A DNA stretch of 64,000 nucleotides from Zygaena filipendulae (lineage: Eukaryota; Arthropoda; Insecta; Lepidoptera; Zygaenidae), in NCBI GenBank assembly GCA_907165275.2, contig OU015672.1, forward strand, positions 7,360,501 to 7,424,500, read 5' to 3'. Below, piece by piece: positions 1 to 10,612 of this stretch. The position numbers and the translations under genes are program-made. The notes beneath the pieces are model-generated. The model was given only the letters and a program-made list of their open reading frames with translations, had not been told where the DNA came from and made no database searches. Numbering within the stretch: position 1 is the first letter of the stretch; every line of letters starts with the position of its first letter.

Positions 1-603
1 AATGTAAAATTCATTGCAAAATTTTCAAACTCTTTTATTAGACTCCTTAGTGACAGCACAGCTACTCGACACTTCTATTAGAATAGAATAGGAATTAACA
101 TGGTACCAAAATTAAACACAAACTTAAATAATTGGCTGTTGCTAGTCGTCCGCTAAACGGACGAATAATAATCGTCCGCTAAACGCAAAATGTATTGATC
201 TCTCCTAATATTCTTTTTTGTCACGAAATTTACAGACCGATTTAAAAACCTTTTTATATGATATAGATAAAAAAAAATATATAAAAATAAATTGTATATG
301 CCACTGTAAAATTGTAAATACTGTTGGATTACAACCTATCTCCCGCGATTGTACATTGTCAAAAGATCGTGAACTGTCTTCATCGCCGGCCGCTGCCGTG
401 GCACGCTCGCTACGCTCGCTTGGCTCGCGCGTCTTAATAATTATAATAATGAAAATCCACATCACAACACACAGATCTGCTTGATCCCACAGTAAGCTAT
501 TATTAGCTTGTGTCGTGGAAACCAAGCAAACGTGGTATATACTACATACTATAGATATATAAACACACCCAGACTGGAAAATGGAACCGTGAGTTCATCA
601 CAC

Positions 604-686
604 AAAGTCCACCCCACCGGGAATCGAACCCGGAACCCCTTGATTAGCGGGTAGGCATGGTGACCTCTGCGCCAATCAGCCGGGCT
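604..686 (-). repeat. tRNA-like (SINE-head-like) block, copy 1
   Basis: Read on the minus strand this contains GGTTCGATTCCCGG, a good RNA polymerase III B box, and TGGCGCAGAGG about 40 nt upstream, resembling an A box. The ends do not pair into a full acceptor stem, so it is not called a functional tRNA. It is more likely the tRNA-derived head of a SINE or a tRNA pseudogene carried in the 951 bp repeat. Confidence 0.5.
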
Positions 687-1552
687 AAGATGCGCAACAC
701 GATAAAATTTTATCGAGCCATTTTATCGATTCTCGTCGATATATTGTATGGCTTTGGCATTAGTTGCCAAAACTTCTTTGTTAGTTGCGTAGCACGACTG
801 ACGTGTGACGTCCCGCTCGATGCATACGATGCAAGTTTGATGGATGGATTTGACAAATAAGTGTGAATGGATAAGGATGCAGGGACCTCAGTCTCCAACA
901 GGGGTACAGAGAAGGACATAGGGTACTTTTATGTGGAATCAGTGCAAGAGCAATGTAAAATTCATTGCAAAATTTTCAAACTCTTTTATTAGACTCCTTA
1001 GTGACAGCACAGCTACTCGACACTTCTATTAGAATAGAATAGGAATTAACATGGTACCAAAATTAAACACAAACTTAAATAATTGGCTGTTGCTAGTCGT
1101 CCGCTAAACGGACGAATAATAATCGTCCGCTAAACGCAAAATGTATTGATCTCTCCTAATATTCTTTTTTGTCACGAAATTTACAGACCGATTTAAAAAC
1201 CTTTTTATATGATATAGATAAAAAAAAATATAAAAATAAATTGTATATGCCACTGTAAAATTGTAAATACTGTTGGATTACAACCTATCTCCCGCGATTG
1301 TACATTGTCAAAAGATCGTGAACTGTCTTCATCGCCGGCCGCTGCCGTGGCACGCTCGCTACGCTCGCTTGGCTCGCGCGTCTTAATAATTATAATAATG
1401 AAAATCCACATCACAACACACAGATCTGCTTGATCCCACAGTAAGCTATTATTAGCTTGTGTCGTGGAAACCAAGCAAACGTGGTATATACTACATACTA
1501 TAGATATATAAACACACCCAGACTGGAAAATGGAACCGTGAGTTCATCACAC

Positions 1553-1635
1553 AAAGTCCACCCCACCGGGAATCGAACCCGGAACCCCTTGATTAGCGGG
1601 TAGGCATGGTGACATCTGCGCCAATCAGCCGGGCT
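1553..1635 (-). repeat. tRNA-like block, copy 2
   Basis: Second copy of the tRNA-like block, inside the second unit of the tandem duplication. It differs from copy 1 at about one base (CTC to ATC near the A-box side). The B-box sequence is unchanged. Confidence 0.5.
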
Positions 1636-1756
1636 AAGATGCGCAACACGATAAAATTTTATCGAGCCATTTTATCGATTCTCGTCGATATATTGTATGG
1701 CTTTGTCGACGTAAAATGGCTCGATAAAATTTTATCGTGTTGCGCATCTTAGCCCC
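1636..1756. repeat. inverted repeat, AT-rich arms
   Basis: The left arm begins AAGATGCGCAACACGATAAAA and the right arm ends TTTTATCGTGTTGCGCATCTT, so about 45 bp pair as a hairpin around a short spacer containing GTCGAC. A related arm lies at 6027-6085, again ending GCGCATCTTAGC. It is probably the terminal or subterminal repeat of a MITE. Confidence 0.7.
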
Positions 1757-2186
1757 CCAAGGTCGACTTAGCAGTACAAACCTATATTACCCTAACCATA
1801 AAACTAAGTCGCTTCCCGCTGTCGGTCTGTCCTTATGTATGCTTAGATCTTTAAAACTACGCAACGAATTTTGATTGTTTTTTTTAATAGATAGAGTGAT
1901 TTAAGAGGAAGGTATATTACATATAGTTATCCTCCGGAACTCCGCAGTTTGTGAGGTTGTTGGGGGTAATCTCTGGATCTACTGAACTGATTTTGAAAAT
2001 TCTTTCACTTAATAAGAATCTACAGTGATCCTGAGTGACAAGGTACTTTTCATCCAGGAATTCCCGAGGGAACTCCGAAATTGCCGCGGGCGAAACCACG
2101 GGGGGCAGCTAATGTAGAATCTACGTACATTGGCGGCGGGTGAGGGAAAGTTTATAATCTTTGTTGCATGAGTAGGTCCAACTAAA
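1757..2186. other. no gene seen; 3' flank of GR1 with Helitron debris
   Basis: This lies downstream of the GR1 stop codon on the minus strand. Positions about 1910-2115 carry decayed Lep1-type Helitron sequence (the 'ggatctactgaactgattttg' region and the GAATTCCCGAGGGAACTCCG palindrome). Nothing else is recognisable. Confidence 0.6.
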
Positions 2187-5100
2187 TTACAACAAAGCAA
2201 ATTGTAGCAGCACAACGACGTAGCTGATGATAAGCTTGAGAAAGCTGAACAGCAAGCTGACTTGTACTGTGAAAATGCCGCACGCAGTTATCCTCTCGAA
2301 GTTTACCGCTGTCAACCGCTGGATGTTTTTGCAAACCCTCCTTTCCTCTTTTCCTAAAAAACCAGTTTCAAATCAAAATTAAAAGCACGCTTTAAAAAAA
2401 AAATTAGCCACTAAAAAGTGACTATTCGAGGACGAAGGAGAGTTATTGTCTAGATCAATCAAACGAGCCTCAACTCGATGGGGTTGCGTCATGTAGAATC
2501 CACATGTCGACGCCCTCAGGGAATAAACCGGTAAAAGGCTATTACGGGGTTCTTCATGTTATTCAAAATTTGGTATCTAGAGCTACACTTATACACTTTG
2601 TAAATTTTTTCTAGAATTTTTCTATTGAATTAAATTACCTACCAAAAATACGAAATAATAAGGGTTTTTTTTCTAAAACTATAAGTACATAGGAAATACT
2701 TTCATTTTAACGAATCATTTAAATAAGAACTAAAAATATCAAATAAGAACCATATTACTAGTTGTATTTTATTATATTGTTATAGTATTCATTTTAAAAA
2801 ACGAGGCTTAAACCTTGTAACTTGTTTTGAGAAAAGTTATGAATGTAAAATGTTTTATTTTTAATTTTCCTGTAAAATTTGAATTTTGACATTACTGGTT
2901 TATTCCCTGGAGCCGTTGATGTTTACAATTATTTACTGACAGCTGACAGTTACTGTCGGCTCGCTGTCAATCTCTCCTTCTCGGCCTCAGAAGAATAATC
3001 TTCTGAGTTCTCGGCCTTTTGGCTAAGATCAAAGTGTAGTAGTGATACGCACACACGCACAATACGTGTACACGGCGGTCGTGTTTACTTGTGGGTGAGC
3101 ATTTGTATGAAGTGTCACCGGGCCGCTACTATACTGAACACCCAGACCAGCCCGGTGGCACTCAAAACAAATGAACTGATTCAAGTACAATTGCATAGCC
3201 CCCCCCCCCCCCCCCCCATGGATCTTGTTAACGTTCCTACTATCTACTTTTGTCGATAACAGTTAAGAAAAAGAACTTTTTTTTACAGTTATAAATTTAA
3301 CTTTCAAAATAGCTATTGTACTGTAGGTACAATATTATACTTAAAGAATTTGTGTAAAAAAATACCTCTTTTATTTATGTTTATTTGATTAGGTGCTTAT
3401 AAAAAATCGGATCTGCCCCCCCTGGCCCAGATTTAAATTTTGATTTTCAAAAGTGGTCAATGTCCCTATTGTTTTGCCTTTCCTCGTAATTTCAAGGTAA
3501 TCGCCTTGTAATCGCAATGGGCATGTTGACTATGTTTTTTTAGCCCGTCTTGTAGATTAATAAAAAATAATCGGACACGTATTTTTTTATTTTTTTACGT
3601 AATCAAAAAATAACGGCGATACATTGAGTTGAAATTTCGCGTGACGTCACTATCCCGTCAGTAATTTGTATGGCGGTTTTAGCGGTTAGTGACGTCACCA
3701 CCCCCTCACCCTAAACTTTAATGCGCTTTATCTTTGGTTGAAAAAGCAAAAATACGTGTCTGTCTATTGTTTTTTTTTTTTATTTTCTAACTGACGGACT
3801 AATTAGAATTTTTATTTTCAAAAGTAGTCAACATCCCCATTACGACACATGGCGTAGTCATCAGCTGCGCTAACCAGCATTTTTACAATAGTGTTGTCCA
3901 TAAATGTGGCAATTACCTGTGGATGTCGTCGTCACTCTAAAAGCGCAAAAAGAGGTCATTTTCTCAATCGCCACATAAAATTTTTCACTTGCATAACATA
4001 GTTCTGTCAGGATAAAGCTGGCAATTAAAATTTTCAACACGATGTCATTGGATAAATCTGATACCTGAAAATATATTTGCAAGCTGTATCATAAAGTTCC
4101 ACTATAAGTACGTACATCGTTTCAAGTACATAAGCTTATGTGCGATGACATTCACTAGAATAAGTTCTAAATTAAGGTGAATTTGCAATGAGTTAAACCT
4201 TATGGGTATCGGCAGGTATCGACTTAAAATAATTGCGGTATAATGGTTTATATAGGATATTGCTGTCCCCCGCGATTTCATCCGCGGTAATTTCGCAGTT
4301 CCCGCGGGAATTCCGAGAAAAAAGCACTCTACATGTCCTTCTTTGGACCCCTGACACTGACAGTAGTTTACAGTGATCTTTTAAGTTGGACCATACCATA
4401 AATGGTTACAAAATTTTATCAAAATCCGTTCAGTAGTTTCGGAGTCCATCGCGGACAAACAACGCGACACGTGATTTATATATATTAAGATTTTGAGAGG
4501 AGATTATACGTCAAAAATAAAGGTATTGAGCTGTCGTTTGTCTTGGCAGTTTCTTAGAAGCTGTAATAATTTTAGTGGTTTTTTATCAAAATAACCCAAT
4601 ATGAAGTAAGATTACAAATTAATTAAATTAAATTAAATTCATTTATCTATTTCCTCATTTTAATCACGCATATTTATCCCCATTTATTTTATTACATTAA
4701 AGTCACAATGAACAAATTATTTTTAAAAGTCTTACGCCAAATGGTTTTCCAGATTCAATAAAGCTTTGCACATGTAATAATATTTCAACAAATAGATAAT
4801 TTACGTAAAACCATATCTGAAATAAAACAAGAACATAATTAGCAGTTCGATTACAGAGTCGATCGAACAATGGGGATGTGGACTACTTTTGAAAATCAAA
4901 ATTCTAATTAGTAAAAAAAGAAAAAATACGTGTCCAATATTTTTTAATAATCTACAAGACAGACTAAAAAATAAAAATTAGTCAACATGCCCATTATCTA
5001 TAGGTTTTTCGCTAGCACAATGATTTTGTAACACGGCGAAAATGGTCAAAATGCAATATTAACAACAACTAGCTGCGACCGCAAGTCGAATCTTTATTTA

Positions 5101-7611
5101 TTTATTTATAGTCGGACAACAAAGGATTTAAGAATTTTTTATCGACACGAAAGTAATATCGAAAAAAAAAATAACCGCCATTTTCGATGCACGCCAAAAA
5201 CTCCACTGTGTAATAATATGTATCTATATTTATATCCGTAACAGGGACGTATTTAAGATTTAAATTAAAATACATGCTCACGTCATCAGATCTCATGTAG
5301 AGTCAAGTCAAGTCTCATGTAAAGTCAAATCTTATATCTCTACACACACTAACTCTACAAGGCCTAACTTTTCAAACTCTACACCTTAGTCAGAATATGT
5401 GGCTTGGCAGTTTCGTTACTACAAGAACTATTGTATCACAGAAAAGTAATTAAAAGTGGATAAATTTTTAACCTTACGCTCATGTGAATGGAGTGAAATG
5501 GCCAAGCCACATATTCCGACTAAGGTGTAGAGTTTTAGAAGTAAGGCCGTGTAGAATTAGGGTGTGTAGAGTTATAAACGTGACTCTACATGAGATCTGA
5601 TAACTTTTTGAGAATGCCCGTCATATGGTCTCGTCTTGGCATCACTTTACATGAAAACGTTTTTGGTGGGATATGTTTATTGACGAAAGATCTAAATCTA
5701 ATCTTATCTAAGATCTAGAATCTATTATCTTAATTTTTATAATTTTGTGTACGTACTGCTAAGTTCTGTTCTCTATATAACTACTAATAATCATTGGCTA
5801 TTAGTGTAATCTTGAAACCTATAAAATTATTATATTTTCTTGTGGCTGTTGTTGTCTTAAATAAACGAAAATAAAATAAAAATAAGATAAAATTGTCGAC
5901 TCGACAAATATTTGTAGGCGCCCAAGCAAAAAAGTGCAGTGGTGGGGTATTGAGTTAAGACTAGATTCGGTTAAACATTTTTTGCTGCCATGTTACCACT
6001 GGTAGACAAAACGGTTCAATATTATGTCGACGAGAATCGATAAAATGGCTTGATAAAATTTTATCATGTCGCGCATCTTAGCTCCGCTGCTTCATAAAGT
6101 TACCTATACAATAATAACTCGAGCAAACTATGCTCAATAGATCCACCTCTAATTAATCTATATCTATCTATACTTATAATAAAACTGTGGAGAGGTCAAT
6201 TCTGTACATTGAATATGTATATATATTCAAAATTAATATTGGAGGATGAATGGTGATCGATACTGATGCCAAAAATGGAATCAGTAAATTTTTTGTCTGT
6301 CTGTCTGTATGTGCACGCTTGGGTCAAAAACTACTGAAGGGATTTTAACCAAACTTGGTATGATTGTAGTCCAAACTCCTGAGCAGGTTATAGGCTATAT
6401 AACATAACGCTAAGACACATAGGAGCTGAGCAGTGACAATAAATTTGAAGCAAGTCGGAAGATAATGCGCTTTCAAGCTCTTATCCTCGCATACGTTTAC
6501 ACAATCACGCAAAAACGGCTCAACGGATTTGGATTAAATTTGGCATGCACGTTTTCAGGGGAGAGAAGGACATAGGGTACTTGTTATCCCGGAATTCTCG
6601 CGGGAACTCTAAAATTACTGCGGGTGAAACCGCGGGGCACAGTTTGTAAATAATAAAAAAGCAATATCCGGTTTTTTGCTCCTCCAGTTAAATTTATTCA
6701 GCTGCAATTACTTTGTTTTACCGCAGGGCAGCTATGACGCCGTGACGGAACGAGAGGATTTTACCCCCATCCGTACCGTGCCATGAGGAACTAACTATAC
6801 GTTCCAATAATGAAATACACACATAATAGGTGCATACAATACATACCGGTACGGCAGCTACATTTTGATTTGTTTCGTAAGCTTCCAAGATATTTCTATA
6901 AATCTCAAAGTGTTTCTTCCAATTTACGCAATTTTCATCGTCTGTCGTTCCGTCTGTATGTGTATTGCGTTGAAATTTCTCAAAAAACAATTCTAAATAT
7001 ATTGTTAACAATTTCAAAATTAATGTTGTATAAATCATATTTGCATCGAAGTAAAGGGTTGCGAATAATGTGTAACTAAGAAAACCGGACAGTGGTCCAT
7101 ACTGTACCATATAATAAATCACTATCAAAGAGTAACAGCACATTAGACAAATTGCGTAGATCCAATTTTTTATAATCAATTTGATCACATAAGTTTTGTT
7201 CAGATTTAAGTTTTTCTTCATTTCTTGCAACAGTAAAATTACTCGGATGTTTTCGTTGCTGCGTCGTATATTCGTGAAGGTGACGAAAGAATTTGACAAA
7301 CCAAAGTACAACGCGTCGGTCGCACTTGTTGTTATTAAATTGGCACATTTTAATGCGTCACATTGGAGATGAGTTATAAATAATATTGATGCTGTTACGC
7401 GAAGGGCGACAGTGAGCGACGTGACAATAATCGTACAAACATTCTGCGCCATCTCTCGCGGCGTCACGAAATTATCTCGTATGTTATATTTGGATTGTAG
7501 AAATAATGATTGTATCATATTCAACGGGAACAATATTCGTTGCAAATCGACGTCCACTATATTGTTAATAAGTACTTCATTGCTTTGTATTTTAACAAAT
7601 TCAAATTCCAT
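2187..7611 (-). CDS. gustatory receptor GR1 (7TM, four exons, 386 aa)
   Basis: Exons on the minus strand are 7611-6847, 4816-4736, 4064-3917 and 2353-2187. They join in phases 0, 0 and 1 to 387 codons including TAA. Donors are GTATGT, GTAAGA and GTAATT, and every acceptor ends in AG. Exon 1 begins MEFEFVKIQSNEV and contains the array-wide NEVLINNIVD and IRDNF blocks plus several hydrophobic segments. Exon 2 encodes 27 residues, and exon 3 carries LCYASEKFYVAIEK. Exon 4 ends with SYVVVLLQFALL, a slightly modified TYxxxxxQF signature of insect GRs (7tm_7 family). Known role of the family: ligand-gated cation channels in the dendrites of taste neurons, with an intracellular N terminus. This is the most downstream member of the array. 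The introns hold MITEs, a 489 bp-type Helitron and a U2-headed repeat. The ligand cannot be inferred. Confidence 0.92.
2986..3007. repeat. short perfect hairpin next to U2-like sequence
   Basis: CTCAGAAG and CTTCTGAG form a perfect 8 bp stem around a 6 nt AT-rich loop. The hairpin ends directly at the first base of the U2 snRNA-like block. Confidence 0.6.
3008..3217 (+). repeat. retroelement-like repeat with U2 snRNA-derived 5' head
   Basis: Bases 3008-3041 match the conserved 5' end of U2 snRNA (TTCTCGGCC, TTGGCTAAGATCAAAGTG, TAGTA). That stretch includes the branch-point-recognition neighbourhood, but the match then stops abruptly. The following 160 bp are unrelated to U2. They contain a hairpin made by GTGTCACCGGGC and GCCCGGTGGCAC and end at a run of 19 cytosines (3199-3217). 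It cannot be a functional U2 gene. It may be a snRNA-headed SINE or a template-switch chimera between U2 and a LINE. It sits in GR1 intron 3. Confidence 0.6.
3516..3841 (-). mobile_element. MITE family A, copy 1
   Basis: A roughly 325 bp non-autonomous DNA element with imperfect terminal inverted repeats (AATGGGCATGTTGAC at one end, GTCAACATCCCCATT at the other). The middle holds two GTGACGTCAC palindromes about 45 bp apart. It lies in GR1 intron 3. Other copies are at 4869, 17985, 44376, 59024, 60636 and 63084. Confidence 0.8.
4869..4995 (+). mobile_element. MITE family A, internally deleted copy
   Basis: Both termini are present (AATGGGGATGTGGAC and CATGCCCATT), but the central palindromic region is missing, leaving 127 bp. 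It lies in GR1 intron 1, about 55 bp from exon 2. Confidence 0.75.
5278..5674. mobile_element. foldback MITE family D
   Basis: The left arm starts GTCATCAGATCTCATGTAGA and the right arm ends TCTACATGAGATCTGAT. The arms also share GGCTTGGC and GCCAAGCC with CTACACCTTAGTC and GACTAAGGTGTAG, giving over 100 bp of pairing. The outer right end is AAAACGTTTTTGGTGGGA. Related half copies are at 9090-9275 and 47480-47720. Confidence 0.7.
6167..6650 (+). mobile_element. Lep1-type Helitron, long form
   Basis: It starts TCTATACTTATAATAAAACTG and ends in the GGGTGAAACCGCGGGGCACAG hairpin region, with the terminal CTAG decayed to TTTG. It aligns along its whole length with the element at 43662-44150. It sits in GR1 intron 1, about 200 bp past the exon 1 donor. 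Confidence 0.8.
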
Positions 7612-7803
7612 TTCGTTTTTTTAACACTTTTATTAGGCTGTTCGATCAGAGCTAATGTCACAGTATGTTATTTTGTGTGTTGAAATGAAAGTACCTAATA
7701 AGTCAAGCCAATCGTGTATTAGGATTGCCTTGGCTACTCCAATAGCTATTTAAAATCAACTAAAATATTGGATTACTTTTTCGATTCTATAATATTCATG
7801 TTA

Positions 7804-7960
7804 TACAACGCGTTAATGAATTAACCCATAACCGGAAAGTAGTTGGCTCAGAATCGACTTCCAAATCGATTGCACCATGTTTTAATATAGGTTATATTTT
7901 TTTTTAACTAGCCCATGTAGGTAAATGATGTAGGTTAGTAATGATGTAGGATGTAGGTTA
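7804..7960 (+). mobile_element. MITE family B, partial copy upstream of GR1
   Basis: It begins TACAACGCGTTAATGAATTAA, the terminal sequence of family B, and continues into the shared 'ttttaatataggtta' block before losing similarity. It lies about 190 bp upstream of the GR1 start codon. Confidence 0.6.
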
Positions 7961-8021
7961 GGCCCATGTAGGTTATAGATTAGATTCATTTATTTCACAT
8001 TATCAAATTCAAATTACATTA

Positions 8022-8686
8022 TCTATACTAATATTATAAAGAGCCAAAGTTTGTGAGTTTGTGGGTTTGTGAGATTGTGAGTTTGTGACGTTGTAGGGGG
8101 GTAATCTCTGGATCTACTGAACTGATTTTGAAAATTCTTTCACTCATGGGAAGCCAGTGATCTTGAGTGTCATAGGATACTTTTTATTCCGGAATTCCCT
8201 CGGGAACTCCGCTTTCGCCGCGGGTAAAACCACGGTGGAACAATTCTAGATCTTTTCGATATCGATTTTGAAAATTTTTTGACTTATAGGGAGCTACAGT
8301 GATCCAGAGTGATACAGGGAAATTTTTAATCCCAGAATTCCCTCGGGAACTCCAGAGTTTGTGAGTTGGTGAGTTCGTGAGTTTGTGAGATTGTAGTAGA
8401 TAATCTTTGGATCTACGGAACCGATTTTAAAAATTCTTTCACTTATAAAAAGCTACGAGATCTTGAGTGACATACAATACTTATATCCTGGAATCCCCGC
8501 GGGAACTCTAGAGATTGTGAGTTTGTAAGGTTGTAGGGGTAATCTCTGGATCTACTGAACTGATTTGAAAAATACTTTCACATTTAAAAAGCTGCAGTGA
8601 TCCTAAGTGACGTAAGGTACTTTTTATCCCGGAGTTCCCGCGAGTACTCCGAAATTACCGCGGGTGAAACCGCGGGGGTCAGCTAG
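8022..8686 (+). mobile_element. Lep1-type Helitron with internal tandem units
   Basis: It starts TCTATACTAATATTATAAA and ends CAGCTAG. The middle repeats about four times a unit of roughly 120-170 bp (GTGAGTTTGTGAG, then GGATCTACTGAACTGATTTT, then GAATTCCC...GGGAACTCC), each more or less decayed. No coding potential is seen. Confidence 0.8.
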
Positions 8687-8928
8687 TAAATAATAATAAT
8701 AATTATGTCAGAGGATAATGTGATTGTCAAGAGGATAAATTTCATACAATTAAAATAATTTCGCAACCACACTAACAAGTATGACAAAACAAGTATGGAT
8801 TACACGAATATAGGTACACAATGTCAATAATATAAAGCATTTAAAAGAATTTCGTTACTACAAAGAACTATTATATAACAGAAAAGTAATAAATCCCATG
8901 AGAATAAAGTAATGAATCCCAAGAATGA

Positions 8929-9058
8929 GTCCCATCCCCATTCCAGGTCGGCAACGCACCTGCATGCCTTCTGGTGTTGCAGATGTCCATGGGCGGCGGT
9001 AATCACTTACCATCACGTGTACCACCTGCCCGTTTGCCCCCTATGACATAAAAAAAAA
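8929..9058 (+). mobile_element. SINE or LINE 3' end fragment with A-rich tail
   Basis: It contains AGGTCGGCAACGCACCTGCAT, GATGTCCATGGGCGG and TTTGCCCCCTATGACATAAA followed by a run of A. This arrangement is a very common lepidopteran retroelement 3' end (recalled, not searched). It is nested in a family D MITE whose remaining part resumes at 9060. A reverse-oriented fragment of the same end is at 10105-10150. Confidence 0.6.
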
Positions 9059-9059
9059 G

Positions 9060-9275
9060 AACAATGGATCAATTTTCCACCTTAGGCCCATGTGAATGTA
9101 GCGAAATGGCCAAGCCACATATTTTGGCTAAGATTTAGAGTTTGCGAAGTTAGACCTTGAAGTGTTAGGGCGTGTAGAGCTTGGCTCTACATAAGATCTG
9201 AAATTTTTTGAAAGTGCTGGTTTATGGTCTTTTCTTAGCAACATTTTACATGAAAACGTTTTTGTTGGGATAGTA
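9060..9275 (+). mobile_element. MITE family D, right arm
   Basis: It aligns with the right arm at 5487-5674: AAATGGCCAAGCCACATATT, then TCTACATAAGATCTGA, ending AAAACGTTTTTGTTGGGATA. The left arm is disrupted by the retroelement fragment at 8929. Confidence 0.65.
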
Positions 9276-9284
9276 TTTAGCACA

Positions 9285-9580
9285 TTTTTTTCATTTTTAC
9301 CAGCCCATGTCTAAATGATTTATAATACCTACAGTATTTGGAGTGTAGGTATAGGTACGCCGCCCGTAGCAGGAATTTCGAATGTCATTGACACGTAGGT
9401 GCGGACGTAGCATTTTGAAATCTCGTAGATAGGTCACCTCCAAAGTCCAAACTAATGTTGGATAACTTTCGACTCAATTTATATTTTAATGATATTATTG
9501 TTTATTTTTAAATGGAGTGAATTGTAGTGTATCAGGTTTTAGGTTAGGTTACGTTAATTCATTTACACGTTGTTGTATAG
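9285..9580 (-). mobile_element. MITE family B, partial copy
   Basis: It shares CAGCCCATGTCTAAAT, GTACGCCGCCCG, GATAGGTCACCTCCAAA and the terminal GTTAATTCATTTACACGTTGT with the copies at 22979 and 59555. It lies between GR1 and GR2. Confidence 0.65.
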
Positions 9581-9979
9581 TTATGTGTCACAGCTAGTTA
9601 AAATTTGACTTTAATTTTAAACTAAATTCACATACTAAGTATTTATAATATTAGGATTTACATAAACAAAGAACATCAATTACTCGAGGTTTCTTTTTTT
9701 CTCTCAATTTATTGGGTTAATAATCAGCATGCACAATTAAATAAATATTTTTTGTAACCTAAAATCATTTTCAACCATGGAAATTTTTCTTCTACGGCAC
9801 ACTTTTGACGTGGTCGTGGGTCTACAGTCTAAAAGTTGCAGCTTGATCCATCCTTCTCTGTGTAACTTTGGAACTATCCAAAATATTTGAATAGTAAAAA
9901 TGGACGAATATTGGAAGACCTAGTCACGCTGTAAAGTTGCCAATGTGCCAAAACACTGATGAACAAAATATTGATTTTT

Positions 9980-10350
9980 CATGACTCATACTCGGAAAGT
10001 AGGTCTGAAGTTGCCTGACAAGCGGGTTGAAAGTAACACTTTTCAGCCCTAGGGAGAATCGCTTTCAACTGACAGCTGGATACTGCAGAAACTCTATTTT
10101 TTTTTATGTCATAGGGGGCATACTTACTGACCAGTAGCACACCTAATGGTTGATTTATGTAAAATAAAATTCACTCATTTTTTTCTTTAGCTAATTCCTA
10201 TTTTTATTTTGACTTTCGTAATGAAAAGCACAGTGTTATCCTCGGGAGAAAGACTTATTTAGTCCCTCGATCTATTGGCGCCCTCGCTAGGGCGCCAAAC
10301 CCCGTCTCGGCACTAAATAAGTTACTTTCACCCCTAGGATAACAATGTTT
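9980..10350 (+). mobile_element. repeat family F, copy 1
   Basis: Contains CATACTCGGAAAGTAGGTCT, CAGCCCTAGGGAGAATCGC, TAATGAAAAGCACAGTG and ends CACCCCTAGGATAACAATG. An internal hairpin GGCGCCCT/AGGGCGCC lies at 10277-10296. A co-oriented copy is at 52437-52785 and rearranged pieces lie at 50549-51130. The class is unknown; I see no protein. Confidence 0.65.
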
Positions 10351-10596
10351 CAATCCAAATATTAAACAAATCTATAGACATTCTTATTTACTCCTTAAGG
10401 TTATAACTACGTGGGGAACTATTCAAAAACATAATTCATGTACTGGTGCGTTTTTATAATTATTATATCGTATAATGTGATGATTCGTAAATGTTTAGAG
10501 ATCCTGATGGGATTCCGAAATTAATCCTGTTGAAACAACAATACAGAATCTTGATTGGTGAAGACAACTCATACGAAACTTCCACTCTTTGTGACG

Positions 10597-10604
10597 TTTT
10601 ATTC
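10597..10604 (-). promoter_or_regulatory. poly(A) signal of GR2
   Basis: AATAAA on the minus strand (plus-strand TTTATT at 10598-10603), beginning about 10 nt after the GR2 stop codon. The position is plausible for a compact 3' UTR. Confidence 0.5.
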
Positions 10605-10612
10605 CAACAAAA

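Larger units (their letters stand above)
1..1704. repeat. 951 bp tandem duplication (two copies)
   Basis: The block starting at base 1 restarts at base 952 and stays nearly identical until about 1704, where the copies diverge just after a shared GTATGGCTTTG. Copy 2 lacks 2 bp in an AT run. Each copy contains a GC-rich patch (about 381-430 and 1330-1380), a tRNA-like block, and one arm of an inverted repeat around GATAAAATTTTATCGAG. Open frames here are the same frame duplicated and resemble no known protein, so I call no gene. It could be two copies of a longer transposon or a local duplication. The near identity argues for a recent event or an assembly duplication. Confidence 0.9.

Noticed and set aside
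205..525. 106-residue minus-strand ORF, repeated at 1205-1474
   Set aside because: It is the same frame in both units of the 951 bp duplication, runs through the tRNA-like repeat family, and ends in poly-Ile and aromatic low complexity. No protein character and no splice support.
604..686. Functional tRNA gene
   Set aside because: The B box is good, but the 5' and 3' ends do not pair as an acceptor stem and no convincing anticodon arm can be drawn, so only a tRNA-like repeat is claimed.
3008..3041. Functional U2 snRNA gene
   Set aside because: Only the first 34 nt match. The Sm site and the 3' stem-loops are missing.
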